In this document: positions 27,987-37,963 of the stretch, piece after piece
Position numbering within the stretch: the stretch's first letter is position 1
Layout of the letters: every line of letters begins with the position of its first letter
DNA from: an uncultured Bacillus sp.
GTDB taxonomy: Bacteria; Bacillota; Bacilli; Bacillales_B; DSM-18226
Assembly: GCF_946478885.1 (NCBI RefSeq)
Contig: NZ_CAMLDX010000004.1
Span: 1 to 64,000, forward strand
Direction: 5' to 3'
DNA: 64,000 bases
The notes under the pieces: generated by a model
What the model saw: the letters and a program-made list of their open reading frames with translations, nothing else
Databases searched by the model: none
Told to the model about the DNA's origin: nothing
Program-made: the position numbers and the translations under genes

Positions 27987-29124
27987 GATGATTCCTCCCT
28001 GAAAAAGGAATGAGGCCTACTGAGATAGTCACATTGCCTGATTTTTTCTTTATCAGCTCGAGCTTAGACGCTCCGGTATAAATTCGAACTGCAGGTTCAC
28101 TAACTCCGTATACTCCGGTGTACTTAAAGACCGTTTCAGAAGGTGCCTGTATCTCTGCCTGATTTAATTGCTCCGGAGAATAATAGACAAATTTCCATCC
28201 GTACTTCTTTGCTATCTCGCAAAGACCTTTTTCATCTTTTTTGATATCAATGGTACAAATCGCCTTTACACTTTTCCATGAAATACAACACTCGGACAAT
28301 GTTTCAAGAATAACCTGCTCGATTTCATGGACAGAGGTTCCCCGGTTGCAGCCCATCCCGATTGCCACACACTTCGGGCGAAAGAGGATTCCATTCTGTA
28401 GAATCATCTCTTCCTCCCTATCTAATAAACGATGGGTCACGATTAACGCGGCATCCGGCTTTGCCTGAATAGCATCCTCGATAGAATTATAGATCATAAT
28501 ATTTTCAGGCAGCGGAGTCTCATACAGCCACCAATCAGGTTCTCCTGACTCCTGCACAATTGCGACATGCTCTTCATTAACAACCGATGCGCTGACAGGA
28601 GTTAATTTTTCCGGAGAATCCCATACCCAGCCAAAGTGTGAGCCAAACAAATCAACCGGGATTGTTTTTTGCACATCAGATGCCGTTGTAATCACGGCCC
28701 TTGCCTTCAGTGCTGCCGCCACTTCCCGGGTAAGCTCATTTGCTCCTCCAATGTGGCCGGACAGAACACTAATAACATTTTCTCCCCGGTCGTCAATCAC
28801 CACAACTGCCGGATCTGTTTTCTTATCCTGTAAAAGCGGTGCAATCATTCGTACCACTGCCCCAAGAGAAATAATCAGGATGATACCCTTGTATTGCTGA
28901 AAGAGAGCAGGAAGGAGCAGTTTTACGCTTCCCGAAAAAAGCTGAATATTCCTAATTTCTTCATCCCCTTTGGCAAACTTGCTCATATAATACAAATCAG
29001 TCTGTGAAAAAACTTTATCCAGCCTGCGAGCCATTTCAACACCATGCTTTGTGATCGCTATTATCGCATAGGGATGTCTCTGTTGAATAGGAGTCAGCTC
29101 ACCTTCTTTTAATTTCAGGATCAT
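27979..29124 (-). CDS. cbiG: cobalt-precorrin-5A hydrolase
   Basis: A 381-residue enzyme opening the delta-lactone of cobalt-precorrin-5A with loss of acetaldehyde, specific to the anaerobic pathway. The N-terminal region includes VISVLSGHIGGANELT, and the C-terminal domain starts GMGCNRGTSVHEIE near residue 253. Overlaps at both ends (8 nt with cbiA, 4 nt with cbiF) show tight translational coupling. Confidence 0.92.
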   Translation of the reverse strand: MILKLKEGELTPIQQRHPYAIIAITKHGVEMARRLDKVFSQTDLYYMSKFAKGDEEIRNIQLFSGSVKLLLPALFQQYKGIILIISLGAVVRMIAPLLQDKKTDPAVVVIDDRGENVISVLSGHIGGANELTREVAAALKARAVITTASDVQKTIPVDLFGSHFGWVWDSPEKLTPVSASVVNEEHVAIVQESGEPDWWLYETPLPENIMIYNSIEDAIQAKPDAALIVTHRLLDREEEMILQNGILFRPKCVAIGMGCNRGTSVHEIEQVILETLSECCISWKSVKAICTIDIKKDEKGLCEIAKKYGWKFVYYSPEQLNQAEIQAPSETVFKYTGVYGVSEPAVRIYTGASKLELIKKKSGNVTISVGLIPFSGRNHHE

Positions 29125-29900
29125 TGGCTTATACCTCTGCGGTATCCATGAGAAAATGAAGCATCATACAGCTTGGAGCGGAATTCATCTTTTTCATAAA
29201 TATTCGGGTCGAGTGCCCAGCCTGCTAAAATCATAGCTGTTTTACGTATTCCGTTTTTCTGCATTGCTTCATCCAGATTAGCCAATGTGGTACGAATGAC
29301 TTTTTGATCAGGCCATGATGCCCGTTGAATAACCGCAACAGGAGTCTCCTCCTCCCAGCCTGCGGCTTGCAGCTCCTTCACAATTTTTTTTGTTAAAGTA
29401 GCGCTTAAAAACAAGGCTAGTGTACAACGGTGACGCGCCAAATCCCGTAGTTTTTCAAATTCAGGGACCGGTGTACGACCTTCCGCCCTAGTCAAAATCA
29501 AGGTTTGCGTTAAATCAGGAATCGTCAATTCCGCTCCAATCGCAGCGGCTGCGGCAAAAACGGAACTTACCCCCGGAATTACTTCATACTCAATCTTTTC
29601 CTTCTTTAATAAAGCAATTTGTTCCTTAATGGCACCATACATAGATGGGTCACCGGTATGTATCCGGGCAACCATTTTTCCTGCATTAATCCGATCAATC
29701 ATGATCGAGGTCATTTCTTCTAAATGCATACCGGCTGTTTTTAAAACTTCCGCCTCAGGCTTTGCCTTTGCTATTAATTCATCATTTACTAATGAATCAG
29801 TATATAAAATAACATCAGCGTTCTGCAGGATGTTCAATCCCTTCACCGTAATTAAATCGGGATCCCCGGGACCGGCTCCAATAATATAAACTTTTCTCAT
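29121..29900 (-). CDS. cbiF: cobalt-precorrin-4 C11-methyltransferase
   Basis: A 259-residue tetrapyrrole methylase. It opens VYIIGAGPGDPDLITVKG and has the family loop ARIHTGDPSMYGA and VIPGVSSVFAAAAAIG. It methylates C11 of cobalt-precorrin-4 using SAM. The start and stop overlap neighbouring genes by 4 nt each. Confidence 0.92.
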   Translation of the reverse strand: MRKVYIIGAGPGDPDLITVKGLNILQNADVILYTDSLVNDELIAKAKPEAEVLKTAGMHLEEMTSIMIDRINAGKMVARIHTGDPSMYGAIKEQIALLKKEKIEYEVIPGVSSVFAAAAAIGAELTIPDLTQTLILTRAEGRTPVPEFEKLRDLARHRCTLALFLSATLTKKIVKELQAAGWEEETPVAVIQRASWPDQKVIRTTLANLDEAMQKNGIRKTAMILAGWALDPNIYEKDEFRSKLYDASFSHGYRRGISQ

Positions 29901-30604
29901 TTTCGCACCACCATTAATGTCAAATATTCCAGTTCAACTCCTTCGAGCTCATCCATCTGCCATATGACTTCTTCATCAGAAGTTACTTTCGTAATTACAT
30001 GAGCCTTGTCTAATACATGCAAATCTTTTAAGACCTTGATCATTAAATCCATTACCTTCGCTACTTTTATGAATACAACCGTGTCATGTTCAGCGATTGC
30101 TTTTTTCATTGCTTCATAGTCTTCCCGCGCTGGTATGATGGCAAAATGTTCATCGCCATCCGCAAATGGGATGACCAGCCTTGAAGCAGCTCCATTAATG
30201 GATGATATACCGGGCACACTCTTAATCTCTATCTCCGGATGCAGCTCATACATCAATTTCATCATATGAATAAAGGTACTGTATAAAAGCGGGTCTCCCT
30301 CTGTTACAAAGGCAACATCCTTTCCATCCCGCAGCTTTTCCCAAATTAATTCAACAGCCGTTCTCCACTCCCGATCCAAAACCGATTCATCCTTCGTCAT
30401 GGGAAAAATCAGTCCAAGCATTTCCTTTTCTTCAGGACGGATATACACATCGACAATTCGCTGTGCATAACTCTTACTGCCTTTTCTTTTTTTCGGATAT
30501 GCAATCACAGGGGATTCCTGTATGACACGGAATGCCTTTACCGTGATCAGTTCCGGATCTCCCGGTCCCACTCCGAGACCATATAATGTACCAAGCTTAC
30601 TCAT
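29897..30604 (-). CDS. cbiL: cobalt-precorrin-2 C20-methyltransferase
   Basis: A 235-residue tetrapyrrole methylase adding the C20 methyl group. Motifs: [42 protein letters not shown] and [13 protein letters not shown]. It overlaps cbiET by 8 nt upstream and cbiF by 4 nt downstream. Confidence 0.92.
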   Translation of the reverse strand: MSKLGTLYGLGVGPGDPELITVKAFRVIQESPVIAYPKKRKGSKSYAQRIVDVYIRPEEKEMLGLIFPMTKDESVLDREWRTAVELIWEKLRDGKDVAFVTEGDPLLYSTFIHMMKLMYELHPEIEIKSVPGISSINGAASRLVIPFADGDEHFAIIPAREDYEAMKKAIAEHDTVVFIKVAKVMDLMIKVLKDLHVLDKAHVITKVTSDEEVIWQMDELEGVELEYLTLMVVRK

Positions 30605-31799
30605 CTATGTCTTCCTTTCGTTGTGCCGTTATAATATACACAGGGTTTAGTGGAGCAAAACGATGCATCCCGAGAATTTGTTTACTCCTCGAAATTTGCG
30701 TATGTGTTATCGTTGTTTGAAAACCGGCTTGTGCAAAGGCCTCATTCGCACGATATAAGTTTTCAATGGTCGCTGCGTTTAACACAATCCTCCCACCCTT
30801 TTTTAACCGCAGGCAGCAGGTGTAAATTAATTGAGACATTTCTCCGCCTGTTCCGCCAATAAAAATAGCATCAGGATCCGGGAATGTCTCAAGGCCCTCT
30901 GGTGCTTTACCATGAACTATCGTTATGTCAACCCTGAACTTTCTTTGATTTTGCAGACAATTCTCTAAATCTGCTTCATTTTTTTCTATAGCAAAAATCC
31001 CGCCTTCAGGCGCCAATTTCCCTGCTTCAATCGCCATCGAGCCTGTGCATGTTCCAATATCCCAAACAATACTGTTTTTCTGTAGCCTTAATGCAGACAG
31101 ACTCAATACTCGAATTTCCTTTTTCGTAATTAACCCTTTATCCGGCTTACGCTGTGAAAATTTCTCATCGTCTATCCCTATCGACCAGACAGGACCATCG
31201 CCTGTTTTTTTCAAAATAACTACATTTAAAGAGGAAAACGTTAGCTGAGCCATTTCCTCCAATGAATACCATCCTGTTCTTTCATTCTCACCCTGCAGAT
31301 TTTCCGCAACAAACGCCCGATACTCTGTCATCCCGAAGGAAATCAAGTACTGCGCAATTTGGTTTGGATTATTATCTTCGTCTGTCAGAAGTGCGAGTTT
31401 GGTCCTTCCATCAATTCTCTGAGCTAGCCCTTTTATACTGCGACCATGGAGACTTATGACTATCGCATCTTGCCAGCTCTCTCCCATTTTCGCAAAGGCA
31501 AGCTGGACAGAGCTTACATAGGGATATACATGGAGGTTGATTTTCTTTGAAAGAAATCCACCGATTCCATAAAAAAGCGGATCGCCTGAAGCCAATATGA
31601 CTGTAGGACGCGCTTCATGCTGGAGCCTTTCAGCAATTTCCTTTAATCCGCTTTTCACAGCTACCTTTTCTCCAGAATAATCCGGGAAAAAGGATAATAC
31701 TCTTTCTCCTCCGACCAGTACTTCACTTTCATAAATCCACTTTTTATATTGAGGTAGTAACCCTTCTTGTCCGTTATCACCAATCCCGATTAATTTCAT
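30597..31799 (-). CDS. cbiET: fused precorrin-6Y C5,15-methyltransferase (CbiE) and decarboxylase (CbiT)
   Basis: A 400-residue fusion. The CbiE methylase half (about 1-200) starts [15 protein letters not shown] with the site [14 protein letters not shown]. The CbiT half (about 215-395) has a Rossmann SAM motif [16 protein letters not shown] and the segment [12 protein letters not shown]. It methylates C5 and C15 and decarboxylates the C12 acetate. ATG 31799 matches family N-termini, but TTG codons at 31817 and 31811 lie nearer a GGAAGGG site, so the start is uncertain. It overlaps cbiD. Confidence 0.92.
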   Translation of the reverse strand: MKLIGIGDNGQEGLLPQYKKWIYESEVLVGGERVLSFFPDYSGEKVAVKSGLKEIAERLQHEARPTVILASGDPLFYGIGGFLSKKINLHVYPYVSSVQLAFAKMGESWQDAIVISLHGRSIKGLAQRIDGRTKLALLTDEDNNPNQIAQYLISFGMTEYRAFVAENLQGENERTGWYSLEEMAQLTFSSLNVVILKKTGDGPVWSIGIDDEKFSQRKPDKGLITKKEIRVLSLSALRLQKNSIVWDIGTCTGSMAIEAGKLAPEGGIFAIEKNEADLENCLQNQRKFRVDITIVHGKAPEGLETFPDPDAIFIGGTGGEMSQLIYTCCLRLKKGGRIVLNAATIENLYRANEAFAQAGFQTTITHTQISRSKQILGMHRFAPLNPVYIITAQRKEDIDE

Positions 31800-32907
31800 C
31801 GTTTGAGTCAATCCCAACAGCCCTTCCCAATAATTGTCCTTTCAGCGAGTATATCGCCGTTTCAACTTCGATCCCGCCATTAATATGCTTTAATGCTGTA
31901 TGACAGCAGGCTTCACAAAGCTTGTCAAAAAAAGACTCATGACCTTCCCTTAGCATCCATTCACCAACCTGCGAGGCAGTATTGGCATGAAGAACTTCCT
32001 GAATCAGTTGACCATCTGCTCCGGCGCTTTTGGCTATCTTGGCCAAAAACTCAAAGCTGACAGATGAGCCGCTTGAATGAACCATCATTGCCCCTTGGGC
32101 AAGCTTTGAAAATTTCCCCATCATTCCAACAAGTGATACCTTTTGAATGCTATGCTTCTTGCATTGCTTAATGGAAAAGCCAATAAAATCACCCATTTCG
32201 ATAAAGGCAACCTCCGGTAATTGAGGGTATAGATTCATGGCATATCTTTCACTGCGTCCTCCCGTTGTGAGAACAAGATGATCCGAACCACAAGCCTTTG
32301 CTACGTTAATCGCCTCAGCAATACTGGCCATATAGGCTGAACTTGAGAAAGGAACAACGATTCCCCTTGTACCTAAAATGGAAATCCCTCCGATAATACC
32401 GAGACGTCCGTTCAATGTTTGCTTAGCAATTTCTTCACCATTCGGCACAGAAATCACTACCTTAACGCCTCTATGAATCTGATAGTCCTGTAAAACCTGC
32501 TGAACCGTCGAAAATATCATTTGTCGGGGGACGGGATTGATGGCTGCCTCACCAACAGAAATCGGAAGCCCTGGTTTTGTCACCCTGCCAACCCCTATGC
32601 CGCCGTCTAAGACAATCCCCTGCGTATCTGTCCAGCTCACTGTGGCTCCAATATGTGCTTGGTGTGTGGCATCCGGATCATCACCGGCATCCTTAATCGT
32701 TTCTGCGTATACAGCATTTTCTTTGATTTCACATTTTTCCATGATAAAAGTCGCGTCACGCCCAATCGGAAGATGGATGGTTGCCGTATCCTGCTCCTCA
32801 CCTGTAATGAGTGCAACTAAAGCGGCCTTTGCTACTGCAGTCGAGCAGGCACCGGTTGTAAATCCCTGCCTCATTTGCGACCGATCCTTTTTGGCCTTTG
32901 CTTCCAT
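31777..32907 (-). CDS. cbiD: cobalt-precorrin-5B C1-methyltransferase
   Basis: A 376-residue CbiD, the C1-methylating enzyme specific to the anaerobic route. The start region [18 protein letters not shown] (about 13-30) and the loop [16 protein letters not shown] are characteristic. Further on are [14 protein letters not shown] and [12 protein letters not shown]. Two nucleotides separate it from cbiC. Confidence 0.93.
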   Translation of the reverse strand: MEAKAKKDRSQMRQGFTTGACSTAVAKAALVALITGEEQDTATIHLPIGRDATFIMEKCEIKENAVYAETIKDAGDDPDATHQAHIGATVSWTDTQGIVLDGGIGVGRVTKPGLPISVGEAAINPVPRQMIFSTVQQVLQDYQIHRGVKVVISVPNGEEIAKQTLNGRLGIIGGISILGTRGIVVPFSSSAYMASIAEAINVAKACGSDHLVLTTGGRSERYAMNLYPQLPEVAFIEMGDFIGFSIKQCKKHSIQKVSLVGMMGKFSKLAQGAMMVHSSGSSVSFEFLAKIAKSAGADGQLIQEVLHANTASQVGEWMLREGHESFFDKLCEACCHTALKHINGGIEVETAIYSLKGQLLGRAVGIDSNDEINRDW

Positions 32908-32909
32908 CT

Positions 32910-33560
32910 CTAGTTCCCGTCTGCTAAAAGAGAAATTGCATTTAATGCAGCCACTGTTACCGTACTGCCGCCTTTACGGCCGGAATTGGTAATGAAAGGA
33001 ACATCCGTTATTTTTGCCAGTTCTTCTTTTGATTCAGCAGCAGAAACAAACCCGACCGGCATTCCAATAATTAAATCCGGCTTTGCCGTTCCTTCTTTAA
33101 TTAAGCGAATCAGTTCCAACAGAGCAGTCGGTGCGTTCCCAATCGCATAGATCCCGCCCTCATTCTCACGAACTGCTTTTCTCATCGAAATAATAGCTCT
33201 TGTGGTATTCAGCCGTTTCGCTTCAGCTGCCACATCGGGATCTGAAATATAACAATGCAAATCCCCGCCATACTTTTGAAACCTGGCTTTCCCGGTGCCG
33301 CTCTCTATCATTTGCACATCAGCAATCACGTGACGCCCTTTTCGAATCGCTTCTATTCCGGCACGTACTGCATCAGGGTGAATGATGACGCTTCTTCCTA
33401 ATTCAAAATCAGCTGAAGCATGGATAATCCGACGAACAATTTTCCATTCGTCATCAGTAAAATCATGGGGCCCCATTTCTTCTGCAATAATGGAAAAGCT
33501 ATAATCATATATTTTGTCAGGCTCCACCGTTAACGGTTTGAAATCCGTTTTAAAGTCCAT
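32910..33560 (-). CDS. cbiC: precorrin-8X methylmutase
   Basis: A 216-residue mutase moving the methyl group from C11 to C12 to give cobyrinic acid. The catalytic His lies in RIIHASADFELG (about 47), and NAPTALLELIRLI plus GMPVGFVSAAESK are conserved family segments. It overlaps cbiJ by 11 nt. Confidence 0.93.
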   Translation of the reverse strand: MDFKTDFKPLTVEPDKIYDYSFSIIAEEMGPHDFTDDEWKIVRRIIHASADFELGRSVIIHPDAVRAGIEAIRKGRHVIADVQMIESGTGKARFQKYGGDLHCYISDPDVAAEAKRLNTTRAIISMRKAVRENEGGIYAIGNAPTALLELIRLIKEGTAKPDLIIGMPVGFVSAAESKEELAKITDVPFITNSGRKGGSTVTVAALNAISLLADGN

Positions 33561-34347
33561 TGTCTATTTCCTCCTTATAGGTACTAGTAATGCTTGTTAA
33601 GTGATTTAAAATGGCTGAATAGCTGGAATATTTATTTTGATACGGAACCTTTGGACGGGCAATCAGAATGGTTTCAATTTCACATTCCAAGGCAGCTTCT
33701 ATTTTTTCATCTACTGCTCCTACGTTCCCGCTTTCCTTAGTAATCATCAGTGTGACGCCGTATTGCTGGAATAAGGCGTTGTTTAATTCTTTTGAAAACG
33801 GCCCCTGGATCGCGACAATATCTTTTTGTTCAATCCCTAGCTTCTGACATTTTTCTAAATTATCTATGCGAGGAAGCATTCTTGCAATTAATCTCGTATT
33901 CTCTAAACCTGCTAATTCCTTGACGAATATCTCCAGTGTTTTACTGCCGGTAGTCAGCATAATAACCCCGCGTTTCGCAGCCGCTATTTGGGCCGCTTCC
34001 TTGTAATCACGAACAACGGTTACTTTCTCATATCGTTCATATTGCTGTGTTTCCCGTTCAAAACGAATATAAGAAACATGTGCTTCTCTCGCAGCCCGGA
34101 GTGCATTTTTCGATGCCTCTTCAGCAAATGGATGACTCGCATCCACCACTGCATGGATACACTGACGCTCTATTAATTCTTTCATATCCTCTGAGGTAAG
34201 CCGGCCAACTGTTACCTCTATCCCCATTTCCTGAAGACTCTTTGCGGCTGTTTCCGTTACAACTGATGCTAAAACCGGGAATCCCTCCCTCTTGATGTTA
34301 ACGGCTAATTCTCTTGCGTCGCTTGTTCCTGCCAATAGGAATATCAC
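33550..34347 (-). CDS. cbiJ: cobalt-precorrin-6A reductase
   Basis: A 265-residue NAD(P)H-dependent reductase of the macrocycle. The N-terminal nucleotide-binding motif is FLLAGTSDARELA, with ASHPFAEEASKNA (about 70) and LTTGSKTLEIF further on. It abuts cbiX (1 nt gap) and overlaps cbiC. Confidence 0.9.
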   Translation of the reverse strand: MIFLLAGTSDARELAVNIKREGFPVLASVVTETAAKSLQEMGIEVTVGRLTSEDMKELIERQCIHAVVDASHPFAEEASKNALRAAREAHVSYIRFERETQQYERYEKVTVVRDYKEAAQIAAAKRGVIMLTTGSKTLEIFVKELAGLENTRLIARMLPRIDNLEKCQKLGIEQKDIVAIQGPFSKELNNALFQQYGVTLMITKESGNVGAVDEKIEAALECEIETILIARPKVPYQNKYSSYSAILNHLTSITSTYKEEIDNGL

Positions 34348-34348
34348 G

Positions 34349-35266
34349 TTAATTTTTCACCTCGTCTTCGTGATGATGCTCATGGTCATAAGGGTGGTCA
34401 TGGTCATGATGAGCATGACCGTGAGGATGGTGATGCACATGTTCATGATGATGAACATGACCATGTGCTTGAACAAATCGAAGATAGTTTTCTAAATCTT
34501 CTTCACCGCTTGATCTTCCCTCAAGTGCTTCCGTCACACGTTCTTTTAAAATAGATTGCAGCTTTGGATGATAACCGAAGTACTTTGCCAGTACAAATTC
34601 ATGTTCGGGAAATTGCTTTTGATACCGCTCCAGCATCTTCTCCATCCGCTCCATTAATATGCCGGTAAATAAAAAATACGGTAGCATAACGACTTTCTTA
34701 GCCCCCAGCCTGATACACCGTTCAATCCCCTCATCAACCAGCGGCAATGTAACCCCCATAAAGGCACTCTCGACCCAACGGACATTTAGTATTTCCCACA
34801 GCAAACGCGTAATTTTATAAAAATCACTATTTGCCTCAGCGTCGCTGCCTCCGCGGCCAATTAAAAGAATGGCTGTTTCCGGGTACTCGGCGTTCGGATT
34901 AAAACCGGTTTCTGCTAAGCGATCCATCATGATTTCCAAAGCTTTAGGATGAACACCAATGGTTTGTCCGTAAATAAATTCAACATTCGGATACTTGTCT
35001 CTTGCGGCCAATATTTCTGCAGGGATATGAAGCTTTGAGTGACCGGCATGCAGTAAAATGATTGGAATCACAATCACCTCTGAGGCACCTTTTGCTGCGC
35101 AATTTTCAATCCCTTGTGATATGGAAGGCAAACCAAACTCAAGAAAGCATGTTTCGACGATTAAATCCGGCTCAAGCGCCGGAATCATCTTTTCTACAAA
35201 TCTTCGAACCTCTTCATTTCCGGACTCCAATCTGCTGCCATGTCCAACAAATAATACTGCTCTCAC
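34349..35266 (-). CDS. cbiX: sirohydrochlorin cobaltochelatase with His-rich tail
   Basis: A 305-residue long-form CbiX inserting Co2+ into sirohydrochlorin, the committed step of the anaerobic pathway. Two chelatase half-domains are present: the first with active-site His in VGHGSR and LLHAGHSKLH, the second with the equivalent LIGRGGSDAEAN. The last 45 residues hold about 18 His (HVHHHEHVHHHPHGHAHH and onward) in an acidic context, a probable cobalt-storage segment as known for B. megaterium CbiX. I see no Cys-x2-Cys cluster at the end. It lies next to the divergent cobalt importer genes. Confidence 0.92.
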   Translation of the reverse strand: MRAVLFVGHGSRLESGNEEVRRFVEKMIPALEPDLIVETCFLEFGLPSISQGIENCAAKGASEVIVIPIILLHAGHSKLHIPAEILAARDKYPNVEFIYGQTIGVHPKALEIMMDRLAETGFNPNAEYPETAILLIGRGGSDAEANSDFYKITRLLWEILNVRWVESAFMGVTLPLVDEGIERCIRLGAKKVVMLPYFLFTGILMERMEKMLERYQKQFPEHEFVLAKYFGYHPKLQSILKERVTEALEGRSSGEEDLENYLRFVQAHGHVHHHEHVHHHPHGHAHHDHDHPYDHEHHHEDEVKN

Positions 35267-35281
35267 TTTTGTTCCTCCTCT

Positions 35282-36925
35282 TCAATCTCCGCAAGGGGCC
35301 GGTTCAATATTGATAACCGGGGTGATATCCTTGTAGGGAAACCCCTGTAATTCTTTTACCCTCTTAAAATATTTAAACAGACGTTCATTTGGATGGGCAT
35401 TTTGTTGATATTCATCGACAATTTTAGTCACCAACTCCACCAGCTGATCGGGTTCAATTCCTTCTGCAACTGGCTGACCTGGATGGGCAGTTCGGCCAAC
35501 CGGTTTGGCTCCTAAGAATAAATCAAACTTTCCTTTGCGAAAGACAATACCGATATCATTCATGACCGCTCCATAGCACGCCATTCCGCAGCCGTTTAAC
35601 CCTATATTGAGCTCCTTCGGCATTTTTTCTCCGCCTAGTCTGCTTTGTAATGCATCAGCATACGGAATGGCCTCTGTTTTCTCTCCATCACAGAAATCAC
35701 AAGCTTTAATTTTAACAACATTCCCTATTGGGGAAAGAATCAAGCCGCATTCCCGCAAACTTCCAGTGATCCTTTCAGGTTCGGCTGCAGGAATTCTTAT
35801 CACCATGCAGTGATCCGGAGTATATTCAATCGTACCTTGTTCTCCAGCTGCTTCTGCAATGGCAAGCAATTGAACAGGTGTAAATTGCTTGTTTGCTACA
35901 CCCGGGCTAACGGCAAACTCAAAAATTGACTCTGTTGTTTGCTGGACAACCGCATGTTTGGAAGAAGAAAAAGGTGTACTTGAAACACGGGACAATGCTT
36001 CCATTGCGATTTCATAAGAATTACTCCTTTGTTCAGCCTTGCCTGCAGTGGTTCCTGCAGCTGTACGATGGTTTTGCTGCATACTTGTGTCCTGTGAAAG
36101 AGCCCATGGCTCTGCATCTTTTTGTAGTCGTTGATGCAGCTCAAGCGGCTGTTTTTCTTCTATAAGGGTATATTTTTTTTGATAACCTCGTGGAGTAATC
36201 ATTTTATTGTCATAAATAAAAGTGGATGAATTTCCGATAATCACGGTGGTCAGCATGCCGATTTCATAATTCAGCATATTAGATAAATTCGTGACAACGA
36301 TTTGCTGCCGCTCACGGTAAGCACTTTTAACCAGACCAACAGGTGTTTCAGGTGCGCGGTACTTCAGTAAAATGTTTTGCGCCTCGATAATTTGTCTGGT
36401 TCTTCGCCCGCTGCGCGGATTGTACAGGGCAATAACGAAGTCCGCCATTGCCGCTGCTTCTACACGCTTGGCTATTGTACTCCACGGTGTTAGATGATCG
36501 CTCAAACTAATCGTGCAGGAATCGTGCATAATAGGTGCCCCCAGTAATGAAGCACAGGAATTGATAGCTGAGATACCAGGAACGATTTCCACCCCAATTC
36601 CTTCGTCTTCCCTCCAGCCTTTTTCCAAAAGTACCTCATACACAAGACCAGCCATTCCATATACCCCAGAATCACCACTCGAAATTACGGCAACTTTTTT
36701 GCCCTGCTCAGCCTGTTTCACCGCTTCCAGCGCGCGGCTTACTTCTTCTGTCATTCCCGTACTAATAATTGTTTGAGCACTGATTAACTCCCGAATTAAA
36801 TCCATATACGTCTTATATCCAATAATCAAGTCACATTCTCTAATTGCCTCTACTGCCCGTTCCGTTATATGCTTAGCATCTCCCGGTCCAAAACCAACCA
36901 CAAATATTTTTCCCTTATTCAACAT
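35282..36925 (-). CDS. cbiH60: CbiH60: precorrin-3B C17-methyltransferase fused to a ferredoxin/sulfite-reductase-like domain
   Basis: A 547-residue fusion. Residues about 1-240 are the CbiH/CobJ methylase (FVVGFGPGDAKHIT, ISSGDSGVYGMAGL, VPGISAINSC, IALYNPRSGRR). A linker of about 80 polar residues follows. The C-terminal half, from about 310, resembles a nitrite/sulfite-reductase half with Fe-S cysteines in KACDFC and GLNGCGMACYGAV. The same architecture performs ring contraction in B. megaterium. It is the first gene of the operon, directly behind a cobalamin riboswitch. Confidence 0.92.
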   Translation of the reverse strand: MLNKGKIFVVGFGPGDAKHITERAVEAIRECDLIIGYKTYMDLIRELISAQTIISTGMTEEVSRALEAVKQAEQGKKVAVISSGDSGVYGMAGLVYEVLLEKGWREDEGIGVEIVPGISAINSCASLLGAPIMHDSCTISLSDHLTPWSTIAKRVEAAAMADFVIALYNPRSGRRTRQIIEAQNILLKYRAPETPVGLVKSAYRERQQIVVTNLSNMLNYEIGMLTTVIIGNSSTFIYDNKMITPRGYQKKYTLIEEKQPLELHQRLQKDAEPWALSQDTSMQQNHRTAAGTTAGKAEQRSNSYEIAMEALSRVSSTPFSSSKHAVVQQTTESIFEFAVSPGVANKQFTPVQLLAIAEAAGEQGTIEYTPDHCMVIRIPAAEPERITGSLRECGLILSPIGNVVKIKACDFCDGEKTEAIPYADALQSRLGGEKMPKELNIGLNGCGMACYGAVMNDIGIVFRKGKFDLFLGAKPVGRTAHPGQPVAEGIEPDQLVELVTKIVDEYQQNAHPNERLFKYFKRVKELQGFPYKDITPVINIEPAPCGD

Positions 36926-36972
36926 CGCGACATCTCCTTCACTTACTCTATTGATCCTTCAGAAACGTGAAA

Positions 36973-37000
36973 AAAACCTTAACTCATCGAGTTAAGGTTT
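36973..37000 (-). terminator. intrinsic terminator of the cbi-operon riboswitch
   Basis: AAACCTTAACTC and GAGTTAAGGTTT form a 12-bp stem. On the minus strand it is followed by a T run, between the aptamer and the cbiH60 start. Confidence 0.85.
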
Positions 37001-37084
37001 CAGTAGCCAAAATATCACAAAACAGTATACTCTCACTGTTTTTAAAATTCTGTCTGCTTTACCCATTCCCTCCGAATAAGTTAC

Positions 37085-37255
37085 AATCTCTTTTAAAAGC
37101 AGGTCTCCTGGCTTTGCCTCATCTTAAACTTGTCCCTTCCCGGTATGATCAACCAGTGGTTTTGACAATATCATCAGCATTACAGTAGCGGGGGCTGCAC
37201 CGGATTTTCACCGATTTCCCTATTATCCCTTGCATGACACAAAGGGCACTTTTAA
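37085..37255 (-). ncRNA. cobalamin riboswitch 1 (cbi operon leader)
   Basis: Read on the minus strand: GTGCCCTTTGTG, GATAATAGGGAAATCGG, GAAAATCCGGTGC, CCCCCGCTACTGTAA, ACCGGGAAGG and the B12 box GCCAGGAGACCTGC. These are the ordered conserved blocks of the AdoCbl aptamer. A terminator follows, so B12 should shut off the synthesis operon. Confidence 0.95.
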
Positions 37256-37600
37256 TTACCATATTTAGTTTTTTATTTTTAGAAATCTCCTTTTCCGGAA
37301 GATTTCCACAGTTTAAAACATAACTATCATAGATCAACTTGTCATGATTGAAAAGAGGTATCACATGTTTCAACAAAACTATTTTTTCTTTCAAACTGAT
37401 TTTGTGGGGTTTTTCCCTTAAAATATCCAAAAAAATTTTTTATGCTAGTCAATCTGGTTGACTCGTGATACACTAAATTAGAAATTTTTACAATTCTATT
37501 AGCTTTACGGTGGAGCTGTCCCAAAAGCAAAGGTGTACACCACAATCCAATATCTTGTATCATTTTGCATAAATAAGCACTTGATAGCGATTAATTGTGA
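37256..37600. other. promoter region between the two divergent cobalamin riboswitches
   Basis: An AT-rich 345-bp gap with no gene. A 15-nt dyad GTCAATCTGGTTGAC at about 37448-37462 presents a TTGAC -35-like element on each strand. The -10 boxes are not clear. The stretch from about 37509 (GGAGCTGTCCCAAAAG) resembles the flank of the 83-bp repeat seen elsewhere. Confidence 0.4.
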
Positions 37601-37765
37601 TGCCTCACTCCTTTGGAAACAGCCCCTTAAAAGGGAAGTTGGTTAAAATCCAACGCGGTCCCGCCACTGTATTGGGGAGCACTATTACGTTGTTGCCACT
37701 GTCTCACGACGGGAAGGCTGTAATATTGCAATGAACCAGAGCCAGGAGACCTTGCCGCAGAGTAT
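37600..37765 (+). ncRNA. cobalamin riboswitch 2 (cbiMNQO leader)
   Basis: Plus-strand blocks in order: GATGCC, TTAAAAGGGAAGTTGG, AAAATCCAACGCGG, TCCCGCCACTGT, GACGGGAAGGC and B12 box GAGCCAGGAGACCTTGCC. It is followed by a terminator and the cobalt transporter genes. Confidence 0.95.
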
Positions 37766-37846
37766 AAGCAGTATCAGCCTACGAGGATGGGTGTGCGATT
37801 ACAGCAAAAGTGACCAACGATCACAACCAAGCTATTTTTCCATTAC

Positions 37847-37878
37847 GCACTTCTTTCTCCGTGAAAGAAGTGCTTTTT
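37847..37878 (+). terminator. terminator of riboswitch 2
   Basis: GCACTTCTTTC pairs with GAAAGAAGTGC around TCCGT, followed by five T. It lies between the aptamer and cbiM. Confidence 0.9.
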
Positions 37879-37963
37879 ACATTTCGAAAAAAGGTACACC
37901 TTTCAAATGAAAGAGGCGTGATTCTATGAATGGTTGTAAAAGAATTTGAAGGGAAGAAAACAG

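Noticed and set aside
34360..34460. Repeated CAT/ATG triplets resembling a tandem repeat or CRISPR-like array
   Set aside because: No regular unit or spacers; it is explained by His codons of CbiX.
34292..34495. Met/Val-rich plus-strand frame
   Set aside because: It is the antisense of the His-rich CbiX tail (CAT/CAC codons read in reverse give ATG/GTG).
37509..37628. Full third copy of the 83-bp hairpin repeat
   Set aside because: Only the first 25-30 nt resemble the repeat flank; the right part is the 5' side of cobalamin riboswitch 2.
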